This document shows positions 1 through 6,073 of a DNA stretch of 8,484 nt, piece after piece. Position 1 is the stretch's first letter. Each line of letters opens with the position of its first letter. The translations under genes were made by a program, and so were the position numbers. Below the pieces are notes generated by a model. It was not told the origin of the DNA, did not search any database, and was given only the letters and a program-made list of their open reading frames with translations. Source of the DNA: an uncultured Bacteroidota bacterium (GTDB taxonomy: Bacteria; Bacteroidota; Bacteroidia; Bacteroidales; CAIWKO01); assembly GCA_937934705.1 (NCBI GenBank), contig CALGYY010000170.1, positions 1-8,484 on the forward strand. Direction: 5' to 3'.

Positions 1-2
1 GG

Positions 3-740
3 TCACATCCCCCGTTGCCGCAGCACTTCGAACATCAGAATGCCTGCGGCAACGGATACGTTCAGTGAATCCAGCGGTCCGTTCATCGGAATCTTTACTT
101 TCAGATCGGAGAGTTTAAGGTATTCTCCGGAGATTCCCGTTTCTTCTGAGCCCATGATCACGGCCAGGGGACCTGTCAGCGGCGTGCTGAAACAGCTTTC
201 TGCCGACTTTTCAGTGCATGCCACAATGCGGATCCCGCTTGCTTTCAGCTCATGAATGGTGTCTTTCAGGTTCTCCGACCTGCACACGGCTATTTTGGTC
301 AGCGCGCCAGCGGAGGCCTTTATAGCGTCGGAATTGATCTGCGCGGAGCCCATAACCGGAATGATCACCGCATCCACCCCCGCGCAGAGCGCCGATCGGC
401 AGATAGCGCCGAAATTCCGTACATCAGTCACTTTGTCGAGGATCAGTAAAAACGGATCACGTCCCGCCTCAAATACCGTGGGGACAACCTGAGCGATTTC
501 CGCATAGTCAATTTCACTGATCAGGGCGATCACCCCCTGATGATTGCCCTGCTTCATGCGGTTGAGTTTCTCAAGGGGGACAAACTGAAAGTGGATGCCC
601 GACTTCAATGCTTTCTGGCGGATCTGGCTGAGTCCTTCAGAACGGGCATCCTTCTGAAAGTAGATCCTGTCGATCTGCTTTCCTGCCTCCAGGGCTTCCA
701 GCACCGGGTGTATGCCGAATATCAATGGTGTTGACTTCAT
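3..740 (-). CDS. rlmB: 23S rRNA 2'-O-ribose methyltransferase, TrmH/RlmB (SPOUT) family
   Basis: This 245-residue protein is a SPOUT-class RNA methyltransferase. In E. coli, RlmB uses S-adenosylmethionine to methylate the 2'-O of G2251 in the 23S rRNA peptidyl-transferase loop. An N-terminal substrate-binding domain (about residues 5-78, with the typical opening IFGIHPVLEAL) precedes the trefoil-knot catalytic domain. All three TrmH motifs are visible: motif 1 DKVTDVRNFGAICRSA at 102-117 with N109 and R115, motif 2 GSEETGIS at 197-204, and motif 3 IPMNGPLDSLNVSVAA at 217-232. Length is normal for the family. The start is well fixed, because the conserved N-terminal motif begins at residue 7 and the next Met is residue 62. 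A promoter box lies only 5 bp before the ATG, and a terminator isolates the gene from the one upstream. Other TrmH-family members modify different positions, so the exact target nucleotide is inferred. Confidence 0.93.
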   Translation of the reverse strand: MKSTPLIFGIHPVLEALEAGKQIDRIYFQKDARSEGLSQIRQKALKSGIHFQFVPLEKLNRMKQGNHQGVIALISEIDYAEIAQVVPTVFEAGRDPFLLILDKVTDVRNFGAICRSALCAGVDAVIIPVMGSAQINSDAIKASAGALTKIAVCRSENLKDTIHELKASGIRIVACTEKSAESCFSTPLTGPLAVIMGSEETGISGEYLKLSDLKVKIPMNGPLDSLNVSVAAGILMFEVLRQRGM

Positions 741-745
741 GCTGA

Positions 746-776
746 CAAAGGTAAAGCATTCGCGCTTCGGGAGAAA
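746..776 (-). promoter_or_regulatory. Bacteroidota-type promoter for rlmB
   Basis: Read on the minus strand, 753-746 is TACCTTTG, an exact match to the Bacteroidota -7 consensus TAnnTTTG. Nineteen bases upstream, 776-773 reads TTTC, three of four matches to the -33 element TTTG. The -7 box ends 5 bp before the rlmB ATG, so the predicted transcript has almost no leader. Confidence 0.55.
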
Positions 777-783
777 TATCAGG

Positions 784-822
784 AAAAAAAAACGGAGGCC
801 ACCGCCCCGTGGTGACCCCCGT
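784..822 (-). terminator. Intrinsic terminator after the 842-1711 gene
   Basis: On the minus strand, positions 822 to 792 form a GC-rich hairpin. 792-795 pairs with 819-822, 797-798 with 816-817, and 800-804 with 810-814; there are two mismatches and a five-base loop at 805-809. It is followed immediately by a run of eight T (complement of 784-791). It starts 20 bp after the stop codon of the secreted-protein gene and ends just before the rlmB -33 element, so the two minus-strand genes are probably separate transcription units. Confidence 0.8.
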
Positions 823-841
823 CCTTACCCGGCAGAACCCC

Positions 842-1711
842 CTAATCCATCTGTATCGCCAGCTCCTTGATCGTCCTGCCGCTTTGCTTCATGCGGATCC
901 AGTACAACTCACCCGCCTCAAAGGCGGCATCCGTGATCTTGTAATGGTACCTCTGCAGCCCGCTGCCGGCAGACCTGTCCTGAAACAGGACCAGGATCTG
1001 CTTGCCGTTGTTGTCATAAATGTAGAGGCTGACATAGCCCGGACTATTCATTTCCCAGTCAAAATCACCCTCAATGGTGAACATTTCACCTTCGAGTTTA
1101 GGGTAAGAATAATCATAAATAAATCCCGGCTCACGCTCCGCTGATTTCTTGTAATTCACCACATTGATCACGTACTCCTTCAGCGCTTTGACTACTTTGG
1201 CGTCCTCGCCGGTGATTTCCTCGGGGCTGATACCATCGGTGAGCACCCAAACCGCCTTTTGCCCCGTCAGGCTTTGCGCGCTTAACTGCTCGATCAGCAC
1301 GGCCAGTTTCACCAGGTGAGTCGAGGCCATGGCCCCGTAATTATAGGATGATGAAGTGGCCGGCGTACGGTTGTTCTTTTCACAGCACATGGCAAAAATG
1401 GTGAATTCCTTCGTTTGCGAAGGCAGCAGGGCCATGATCTCGCTTTTGGTGATCATCATGTCCTGGACGGAATCATAAACACAGTTCAGCCGGCGACCGG
1501 CTTCCAGATTTAAACTCAGGCTCTGGGTCCCGAGGTTCCTCAGTTTCATTTTGATACTCTGACCATAGTAGCCGGAATTTCCGGTGATAGTGGCCGTAAC
1601 GAGTTTCTTTTTCAGGGCCTCCTCAAGGGTAATTGTGGCGCCGATCCCCCTGGAGGGCATGCCGGTGAGCAGCCCCAGCCAAACTACAAGCACGATGCAG
1701 AACTTTCCCAT
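842..1711 (-). CDS. Secreted protein of unknown function, with a C-terminal beta-rich domain
   Basis: I do not recognise a named family for this 289-residue protein. Residues 1-24 look like a signal peptide (short charged start, hydrophobic CIVLVVWLGLL, cleavage plausible after GIGA-24), so export to the periplasm or beyond is likely. The mature N-terminal region (about 26-190) begins ITLEEALKKKLVTATITGNSGYYG and contains C77, an adjacent Cys pair C109-C110 (FAMCCEKNNRTP) and AVWVLTDG at 153-160. From memory this combination recurs in other secreted Bacteroidota proteins, but I cannot name a domain. The C-terminal part (about 210-289) alternates strand-like segments, with SLYIYDNNGKQILVLF and GELYWIRMKQSGRTIKELAI. 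This resembles FlgD-like or type IX secretion Ig-like modules, without the usual extreme C-terminal sorting signature. The start lies after an AT-rich leader with no Shine-Dalgarno. The gene is monocistronic, followed by a terminator. Confidence 0.8.
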   Translation of the reverse strand: MGKFCIVLVVWLGLLTGMPSRGIGATITLEEALKKKLVTATITGNSGYYGQSIKMKLRNLGTQSLSLNLEAGRRLNCVYDSVQDMMITKSEIMALLPSQTKEFTIFAMCCEKNNRTPATSSSYNYGAMASTHLVKLAVLIEQLSAQSLTGQKAVWVLTDGISPEEITGEDAKVVKALKEYVINVVNYKKSAEREPGFIYDYSYPKLEGEMFTIEGDFDWEMNSPGYVSLYIYDNNGKQILVLFQDRSAGSGLQRYHYKITDAAFEAGELYWIRMKQSGRTIKELAIQMD

Positions 1712-1792
1712 AATTATCTGGTTTTAGAGTGGACTCGAAATAATTGTGGGTAGAAGGGTGCTTCATCAGGGTCCGGTTTGATAACGAAAATT

Positions 1793-1800
1793 TATCTTTG
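1793..1800 (+). promoter_or_regulatory. Candidate -7 promoter box upstream of the WbqC-family gene
   Basis: TATCTTTG matches TAnnTTTG exactly on the plus strand. No good -33 element sits at the usual 19 bp spacing; the nearest TTTG (1777-1780) is only 12 bp away. If active, it would drive the possible small ORF at 1822 and, about 200 bases on, the WbqC-family gene. Confidence 0.3.
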
Positions 1801-1863
1801 TAAATTGCAGAGGAAGGAGTGATGGGAAAGGATATTGGATATTTTAGTTCGGTTCATTGGTAT

Positions 1864-1911
1864 GGTGTGTCGGTGTATCGGTGTGTCGGAGTATCGGAGT
1901 ATCGGAGTGAA
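1864..1911. repeat. Tandem octamer repeat, six units
   Basis: Six consecutive 8 bp units run GGTGTGTC, GGTGTATC, GGTGTGTC, GGAGTATC, GGAGTATC, GGAGTGAA. All begin GG(T/A)GT; the first five end in TC and the last is degenerate. The period is 8 and there are no spacers. It lies in a non-conserved gap between divergent genes. Confidence 0.85.
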
Positions 1912-1940
1912 AGCTTAGCTTTAATGACTATACAACTTAC

Positions 1941-1971
1941 GACTTTCAGACTTTCGACTTTCTGACTTCTT
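1941..1971. repeat. Short-period GACTTTC repeat
   Basis: Four units of 7-8 bp follow each other: GACTTTCA, GACTTTC, GACTTTCT, GACTTCTT. Less regular relatives (GACTATAC, ACTTAC) occur just upstream at 1926-1940. The tract starts 29 bp after the octamer repeat and ends 37 bp before the WbqC-family start codon. Confidence 0.75.
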
Positions 1972-2008
1972 TATAAACTGAACTGAAAAAAGGTAAGCGG
2001 GCTTTAAA

Positions 2009-2614
2009 ATGATAAAAAACTTGCTGTTGTCGACGGCCTATCTGCCGCCCATTGATCAGTTTGCTCAGATCCTGCGGCATGAACAGCTGTGGTTGGAGGC
2101 CCATGAGAATTACACACGGCAGACGTACCGCAACCGCTGCATGATATACGGTCCCAACGGCGTGCAAAGGCTCAGCATTCCGGTGATACACCCCGGCCCT
2201 GATCAGAGAGGCATACGTGACATCAGGATTGATTACCGCGTACCCTGGCAAAGCATTCACTGGCGGTCTATCGAAACAGCCTATCTCAGATCTGCTTTTT
2301 TTATGTATTATGCCGATGAGCTGAAACAGGCGTTCTTCCTGAAACAGGAAAGCCTCTGGGAGCATAATCTTGAGCTGCTGAGGTGCCTGTTGAGAATACT
2401 CCGCATGGACTGCGTGATCGCGATGACGAGAACTTACCAAAAGGAGCCGGAGGGCTTTACCGACCTGCGTGCTCACCTGCGGCTGCAACAGGCTCCGATG
2501 AAACGCTATCCCCAGGTTTTTGAGCCGGTGCACGGTTTTATTCCAGGCCTGAGCATGATCGACCTGTTGTTCAACCGGGGTCCCGACAGTCTCGAATACC
2601 TTAAAGAGATCTAA
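2009..2614 (+). CDS. WbqC-family protein
   Basis: This 201-residue cytoplasmic protein has no signal peptide or membrane segment. It shows the pattern I associate with WbqC-like proteins (Pfam WbqC): an N-terminal STAYLPPIDQFAQIL at 8-22, the block HENYTRQTYRNRCMIYGPNGVQ (32-53) followed by LSIPV, then W80 and HWRSIETAYLRSAFFMYYADEL at 84-105. The family takes its name from an O-antigen locus gene, but its biochemical activity is not firmly established, so I assign no reaction. Length is normal for the family. The ATG follows an AT-rich stretch with no Shine-Dalgarno, and YLPP sits at the expected distance from the N-terminus. The gene stands alone on its strand and overlaps the last 4 bp of the convergent pgpH gene. 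Confidence 0.85.
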   Translation: MIKNLLLSTAYLPPIDQFAQILRHEQLWLEAHENYTRQTYRNRCMIYGPNGVQRLSIPVIHPGPDQRGIRDIRIDYRVPWQSIHWRSIETAYLRSAFFMYYADELKQAFFLKQESLWEHNLELLRCLLRILRMDCVIAMTRTYQKEPEGFTDLRAHLRLQQAPMKRYPQVFEPVHGFIPGLSMIDLLFNRGPDSLEYLKEI

Positions 2615-4698
2615 TAAGTTCCTTGCGGATATTCCACCCTGACATGGTAAATATTCATCAGCCGATGTTTGAAAACGTGCTTCACCCGCGTGATATCCTT
2701 TAGCGTGATGTTGCAATTCTTAAACTGACGGGCTTCAATCTGTCCGTCAATGATGTTTTCCACCAGTTCACTGATGCTTTGCTTGTCGTGGTGTTTCAGG
2801 CTTTTGGAGGAGGCTTCCACCGCATCGGCCATCATCACCACCGCTGTTTCTTTGGAGAAAGGCTGGGGGCCGGGGTAGGTGAATATGGCCACTTCTTCAG
2901 GACTTAATTCCGTGTGTTCCTTTTTAAAGAGCTTGAAGAAATAGCCCGTCTTCCCCGTACCGTGGTGTGTTCTGATGAAGTCTATGATAGGCTCAGGCAG
3001 TTTGTGGCGATGAGCCAGTTCAACACCTTTGGCCACATGACCCATAATGATCTTGGCACTCTCGGTGTACTGCAGCTGGTCGTGCGGGTTCATCACACCC
3101 ACCTGGTTCTCGATGAAATACATAGCATCATCGAGCTTTCCGATATCATGGTACAATGCGCCCGTCCTGGCCAGGATAGAGTTGCCTTTGATGCGGTATA
3201 CGGCCTCTTCCGCAAGATTGGCCACCTGCAGAGAGTGCTGGAAAGTGCCCGGTGCACGTATGCTCAGTTCACGCAGCAGTTTGTTATTGATGCTGCTCAG
3301 CTCCAGCAGACTCAGACTGGTGACGTAGCCGAAGATCTTTTCGTAGAGATAGATCAGCGGGAAGGAAAGTAGTGTAAGTGCCGAACTGCCCGCGAACAGC
3401 AGGTAATTGTTGGCCTGCAGGCCTTCAAAACTACCGTCCTGCGCCAGTTTCATTCCGGTATAGGTCGCCGAATATGCAATAAATACATATATCGAAGTGA
3501 GAAAGAACTGTGAGCGTTTCTCCAGGTTGACCACGCTGATAATCGTGACGATCCCCGCGATCAGTTGCAGGAATACGAACTCAAACCCGTTGGGAACCAG
3601 GAATCCGATGATGACGATGGTGATGATATGCACAAAAAGTCCCAGCCGGGTATCGTAGAAAGCTCTGATGATAAAGGGAACCAGACACAGAGGTACCAGA
3701 CAGACCAGGTCGGTATCGAAACGCCTGATGAGAATACTGGTGGCCACCACCATCAGGATGATCATACTCAGAATCAGGATGAGTTTACGGTTATCAGCCA
3801 GCAGATCAGCCCTGAACATGGCCAGAAAGAGTACCAGCACGATGATGGCGATGGTGATCAGCATAGCCTGACCCAGCACGATCATCCAGAACGAGCTGCC
3901 TCCCCCCAGCTGCCCTTCATATTCATCTTTGAGCGACAGCAGAAGCTGGTACTTCTCAGCGCCCACGATCTCCCCGCGGGATATGATGCGCTCTCCTTTC
4001 TGTACAATACCTCTTGTCAGGGAAATCTCATCCATGCGTGCCAGTGTCTCACGCTGCGTCCGCTCTTCGTCGTAAACCACATTCTGCACCAGCGCATCCT
4101 CCAGGCTGCGGATCGCGATATCACGGTCAATTCCTGCAATATCATGCAAGGCTTCCCTGATGAACAGATCGGCCGTACGTATCGTGTAAAAATCTGCAAG
4201 CAGTCTTTCCTCTGCCACATTCCCGCGAACCAGCATCAGTTCACCTTCTCCATTACCTGATTCCAGACTGTCGGTGATTTCAATGATGCCGCGCCTGTAA
4301 ATGCTGTCGATAAGTTTCAGTGAGACCTTCTGCGTATTCTTCAGCACTTCGTGCCTCTGATCGGTTTCGCCGTATTTTTCCCGCCAGCGGGTCAGTACCT
4401 CAGATTCGATCTGCCTGATCCGCTGAGCAGCCAAACTGCTGTCTTCTTTGTAATACGGCCTGATATTGCTGACCACTTCCTCCTTCTCCTTTTTCAGCTC
4501 ATCAGCGGGTTTCTTCACCGCGAAGTCGAAGGGTGCAATCAGATCTTCATACAGCCAGGGCTTGCTCAGGCTGAAATCGTACCTGAAGCGGTATTCTTTG
4601 GGAAACAGGGCCACGATGATCACAATGGTGATCAGGAAGAGGAATATTTTAAGAAACATTCCCGCCTGCAACCTTAACCAAATCAAGAATCTGTTCAT
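2611..4698 (-). CDS. pgpH: Membrane HD-domain cyclic-di-AMP phosphodiesterase, PgpH type (7TMR-HDED / 7TM / HD)
   Basis: The protein has 695 residues from the chosen start, MNRFLIWLRL. One N-terminal membrane segment (about 14-32) leads to an extracytoplasmic 7TMR-HDED-type domain (about 33-269, with KPWLYEDLIAPFDF and GIVQKGERIISRGEIVGAEKYQ). Seven further membrane segments follow between about 271 and 452, then a cytoplasmic HD domain. Metal-binding residues appear intact: H488 (GTFQHS), H517-D518 (HDIGK), H554 (GHVAKG), H578-H579 (THHGTG) and D625 (MMADAVEAS). PgpH homologues hydrolyse c-di-AMP to pApA; that activity is inferred here from the shared architecture. The reading frame is open upstream to an ATG at 4791, but that start would add 31 non-family residues and overlap the divergent C40 gene, so 4698 is preferred. 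A weak -7-like box, TAATTTCG (4723-4716), lies 17 bp upstream. The 3' end overlaps the WbqC-family stop by 4 bp. Confidence 0.9.
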   Translation of the reverse strand: MNRFLIWLRLQAGMFLKIFLFLITIVIIVALFPKEYRFRYDFSLSKPWLYEDLIAPFDFAVKKPADELKKEKEEVVSNIRPYYKEDSSLAAQRIRQIESEVLTRWREKYGETDQRHEVLKNTQKVSLKLIDSIYRRGIIEITDSLESGNGEGELMLVRGNVAEERLLADFYTIRTADLFIREALHDIAGIDRDIAIRSLEDALVQNVVYDEERTQRETLARMDEISLTRGIVQKGERIISRGEIVGAEKYQLLLSLKDEYEGQLGGGSSFWMIVLGQAMLITIAIIVLVLFLAMFRADLLADNRKLILILSMIILMVVATSILIRRFDTDLVCLVPLCLVPFIIRAFYDTRLGLFVHIITIVIIGFLVPNGFEFVFLQLIAGIVTIISVVNLEKRSQFFLTSIYVFIAYSATYTGMKLAQDGSFEGLQANNYLLFAGSSALTLLSFPLIYLYEKIFGYVTSLSLLELSSINNKLLRELSIRAPGTFQHSLQVANLAEEAVYRIKGNSILARTGALYHDIGKLDDAMYFIENQVGVMNPHDQLQYTESAKIIMGHVAKGVELAHRHKLPEPIIDFIRTHHGTGKTGYFFKLFKKEHTELSPEEVAIFTYPGPQPFSKETAVVMMADAVEASSKSLKHHDKQSISELVENIIDGQIEARQFKNCNITLKDITRVKHVFKHRLMNIYHVRVEYPQGTY

Positions 4699-4763
4699 GT
4701 GAATTAAGCCGGATGCGAAATTATGAATATTTTGCGTAATGTATTTTACAGCCTTAATTTCCT

Positions 4764-4771
4764 TAAACTTG
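4764..4771 (+). promoter_or_regulatory. Weak -7 box before the C40 peptidase gene
   Basis: TAAACTTG differs from TAnnTTTG at one position and ends 7 bp before the ATG at 4779. No convincing -33 TTTG lies 17-21 bp upstream, so this call is weak. Confidence 0.25.
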
Positions 4772-4778
4772 CAAAAAA

Positions 4779-5561
4779 ATGCCCATGTCACACCTCATCT
4801 GCAACCTCTCCATGGTGCCCCTGAGGGCAGAGCCTTCAGACCGTGCTGAAATGTGCTCCCAGATACTTTTTGGTGAAATGATGACCCTCATCGCAGAAAA
4901 AGGTAACTGGCTGCAGGTGAGCTGCGATTTTGATGAATACCGGGGATGGATTGATTACAAGCAGTGCCGGCCCGTGACAGAAGCTTTCACGGAGCATTTC
5001 CGTTCGGCGCCTTCACCTGCCGTGTTTGAACTGCTGCAGATTGCCTTTAACGAAAGCAGAAAAATTGCACTGCCGGTGGTTCTGGGCAGTACCCTTCCCG
5101 GTCTGAAAGGCAATGCTTTCATGATTGATGAGGATCAGTACAGCTACGACGGACAGTCGCTCATGAGCAGGATATCCACCCGCGAAGCCATTTGCCAGAC
5201 CGCACTCATGTACCTGAACGCATCCTATCTGTGGGGAGGGCGTTCACCCTTCGGTATCGACTGCTCCGGACTGGTGCAGATCGTATACCGCATTCACGGC
5301 TTCAGGCTACATCGTGATGCCGTCCAGCAGGCGGCCCAGGGTACACAGGTCAGTTTTGCCTCCGAAGCCGAGCCGGGCGATGTCGCCTTTTTTGAAAATG
5401 AAGAAGGCCAGATCATACATACCGGGATTATTCTGCAGGATCATAAGATCATTCACGCCTCAGGACGCGTACGCATCGATGAACTTGACCATGAAGGGAT
5501 CTACAATAAAGAGCAGCAAAGATACACCCACAAACTGAGACTGATCCGCTCGCACCTCTGA
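4779..5561 (+). CDS. C40 (NlpC/P60) peptidase with an N-terminal SH3b domain
   Basis: The protein has 260 residues. Residues about 5-68 fit a bacterial SH3 domain (NLSMVPLRAEPSDRAEMCSQILFGE, then WLQVSCDFDEYRGWIDYKQC). About 70-135 is a linker or second small domain. Residues about 136-258 form the NlpC/P60 papain-like fold. The catalytic Cys is C162 in YLWGGRSPFGIDCSG, the catalytic His is H214 in IIHTGI, and H226 in HASG is the likely third residue. Relatives such as YkfC cleave gamma-D-glutamyl-diamino-acid bonds in peptidoglycan peptides. I see no signal peptide or lipobox, so cytoplasmic processing of recycled muropeptides is plausible but unproven. ATG codons occur at 4779 and 4785; the first is used here and the choice changes little. 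The gene is divergent from pgpH, and its stop lies 2 bp from the convergent lipoprotein stop. Confidence 0.9.
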   Translation: MPMSHLICNLSMVPLRAEPSDRAEMCSQILFGEMMTLIAEKGNWLQVSCDFDEYRGWIDYKQCRPVTEAFTEHFRSAPSPAVFELLQIAFNESRKIALPVVLGSTLPGLKGNAFMIDEDQYSYDGQSLMSRISTREAICQTALMYLNASYLWGGRSPFGIDCSGLVQIVYRIHGFRLHRDAVQQAAQGTQVSFASEAEPGDVAFFENEEGQIIHTGIILQDHKIIHASGRVRIDELDHEGIYNKEQQRYTHKLRLIRSHL

Positions 5562-5563
5562 AC

Positions 5564-6010
5564 TTACCTGGTCAGTGCCAGGAGTTTATCGTAAAGCGAC
5601 TGTACTTCTCCGGGGGGAGGCAGGCGGCTGTCGCCCCAGTTGATCCGGTTCTCGCGAACCCCCTTTTTGTATATGATATAGTAATTGATGTTGAAGGGCT
5701 TGTTGAAATCAAGATCCATCAGGTGCAGGGCCTCGGCTTCCGCGAAAAATGGCCGGCTGTCGTCAAGCTTCAGTTTCTTCAGTAAAACCCTCTCCCGGGA
5801 AACCGTTTCATGCCGGTACAATTCCCCGTTCACCACCAGCGAGAACTCTGTGGTTTTGCCTGTTACACCTCCCGACTGACCAAATACCAGGGTTGCAGGG
5901 TTGTTGTTGGAATTGTTCGGGACGATCTTTTTATGACATGCTCCTGCCAGCATCAGCAACATGGCTGCCCATATTACCATCCGGGAATTCCTGCTCAGGG
6001 TGTCTAACAT
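5564..6010 (-). CDS. Small lipoprotein of unknown function
   Basis: This 148-residue protein opens with a charged segment (MLDTLSRNSR), a hydrophobic stretch and the lipobox-like LAGAC, so C25 is the probable lipidated cysteine. A short Asn-rich linker (PNNSNNNP, 31-38) leads to a conserved-looking core: LVFGQSGGVTGKTTEFSLVVNGELYR (41-66) and a C-terminal INYYIIYKKGVRENRINWGDSRLPPPGEVQSLYDKLLAL. From memory, small FG.GGG.TG proteins of this shape are common and uncharacterised in Bacteroidota; I assign no function. Met11 is an alternative start, but it would leave a signal peptide without basic residues, so Met1 is preferred. It lies 63 bp downstream of argS in the same direction, with a promoter-like box of its own in that gap, and converges on the C40 peptidase gene with only 2 bp between stops. 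Confidence 0.82.
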   Translation of the reverse strand: MLDTLSRNSRMVIWAAMLLMLAGACHKKIVPNNSNNNPATLVFGQSGGVTGKTTEFSLVVNGELYRHETVSRERVLLKKLKLDDSRPFFAEAEALHLMDLDFNKPFNINYYIIYKKGVRENRINWGDSRLPPPGEVQSLYDKLLALTR

Positions 6011-6014
6011 AAAA

Positions 6015-6047
6015 CAAAGTTAACATTTAAAAGTGTTCCCTGACAAT
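6015..6047 (-). promoter_or_regulatory. Promoter-like element for the small lipoprotein gene
   Basis: On the minus strand, 6022-6015 reads TAACTTTG, an exact TAnnTTTG match. ATTG at 6047-6044 is a possible -33 element with a 21 bp spacer, slightly longer than ideal. The box ends 4 bp before the ATG at 6010 and lies in the argS-lipoprotein gap, so the lipoprotein can probably be transcribed independently of argS. Confidence 0.45.
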
Positions 6048-6073
6048 TGACTGCAATAAATCGCTCATCAGGA

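Larger units (their letters stand above)
1712..2008. other. Divergent intergenic region with repeats and a possible small ORF
   Basis: This gap of about 300 bp separates a minus-strand gene (start 1711) from a plus-strand gene (start 2009). It contains an exact plus-strand TAnnTTTG box at 1793-1800, two short-period repeat tracts (1864-1911 and 1941-1971), and a small inverted repeat between them: AAAGC at 1910-1914 and GCTTT at 1918-1922. A 47-codon ORF (1822-1965) spans the first tract and part of the second. I found no tRNA or other recognisable RNA gene here. Confidence 0.6.

Noticed and set aside
1864..1971. CRISPR-like array
   Set aside because: The repeat units are 7-8 bp with no spacers, far shorter than CRISPR repeats, and no cas genes are nearby.
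1946..2716. A 256-codon minus-strand open frame across the WbqC-family gene
   Set aside because: It lies antisense to a clearly family-matching protein and extends into the pgpH 3' end. Its translation is rich in His/Gln with no domain pattern, which is typical of a shadow frame.
3565..4260. A 231-codon plus-strand open frame inside pgpH
   Set aside because: It is antisense to the membrane segments of PgpH. The Asp/His/Gln-rich translation is the expected complement of hydrophobic codons.
4699..4791. N-terminal extension of PgpH to an ATG at 4791
   Set aside because: The extra 31 residues do not look like the family N-terminus and would overlap the start of the divergent C40 gene. Met at 4698 precedes the first membrane helix at the expected distance.
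6039..6072. Possible terminator after argS (CCTGA against TCAGG)
   Set aside because: The stem is only 5 bp with a loop of more than 20 bases and no T-run follows. It is too weak to call.
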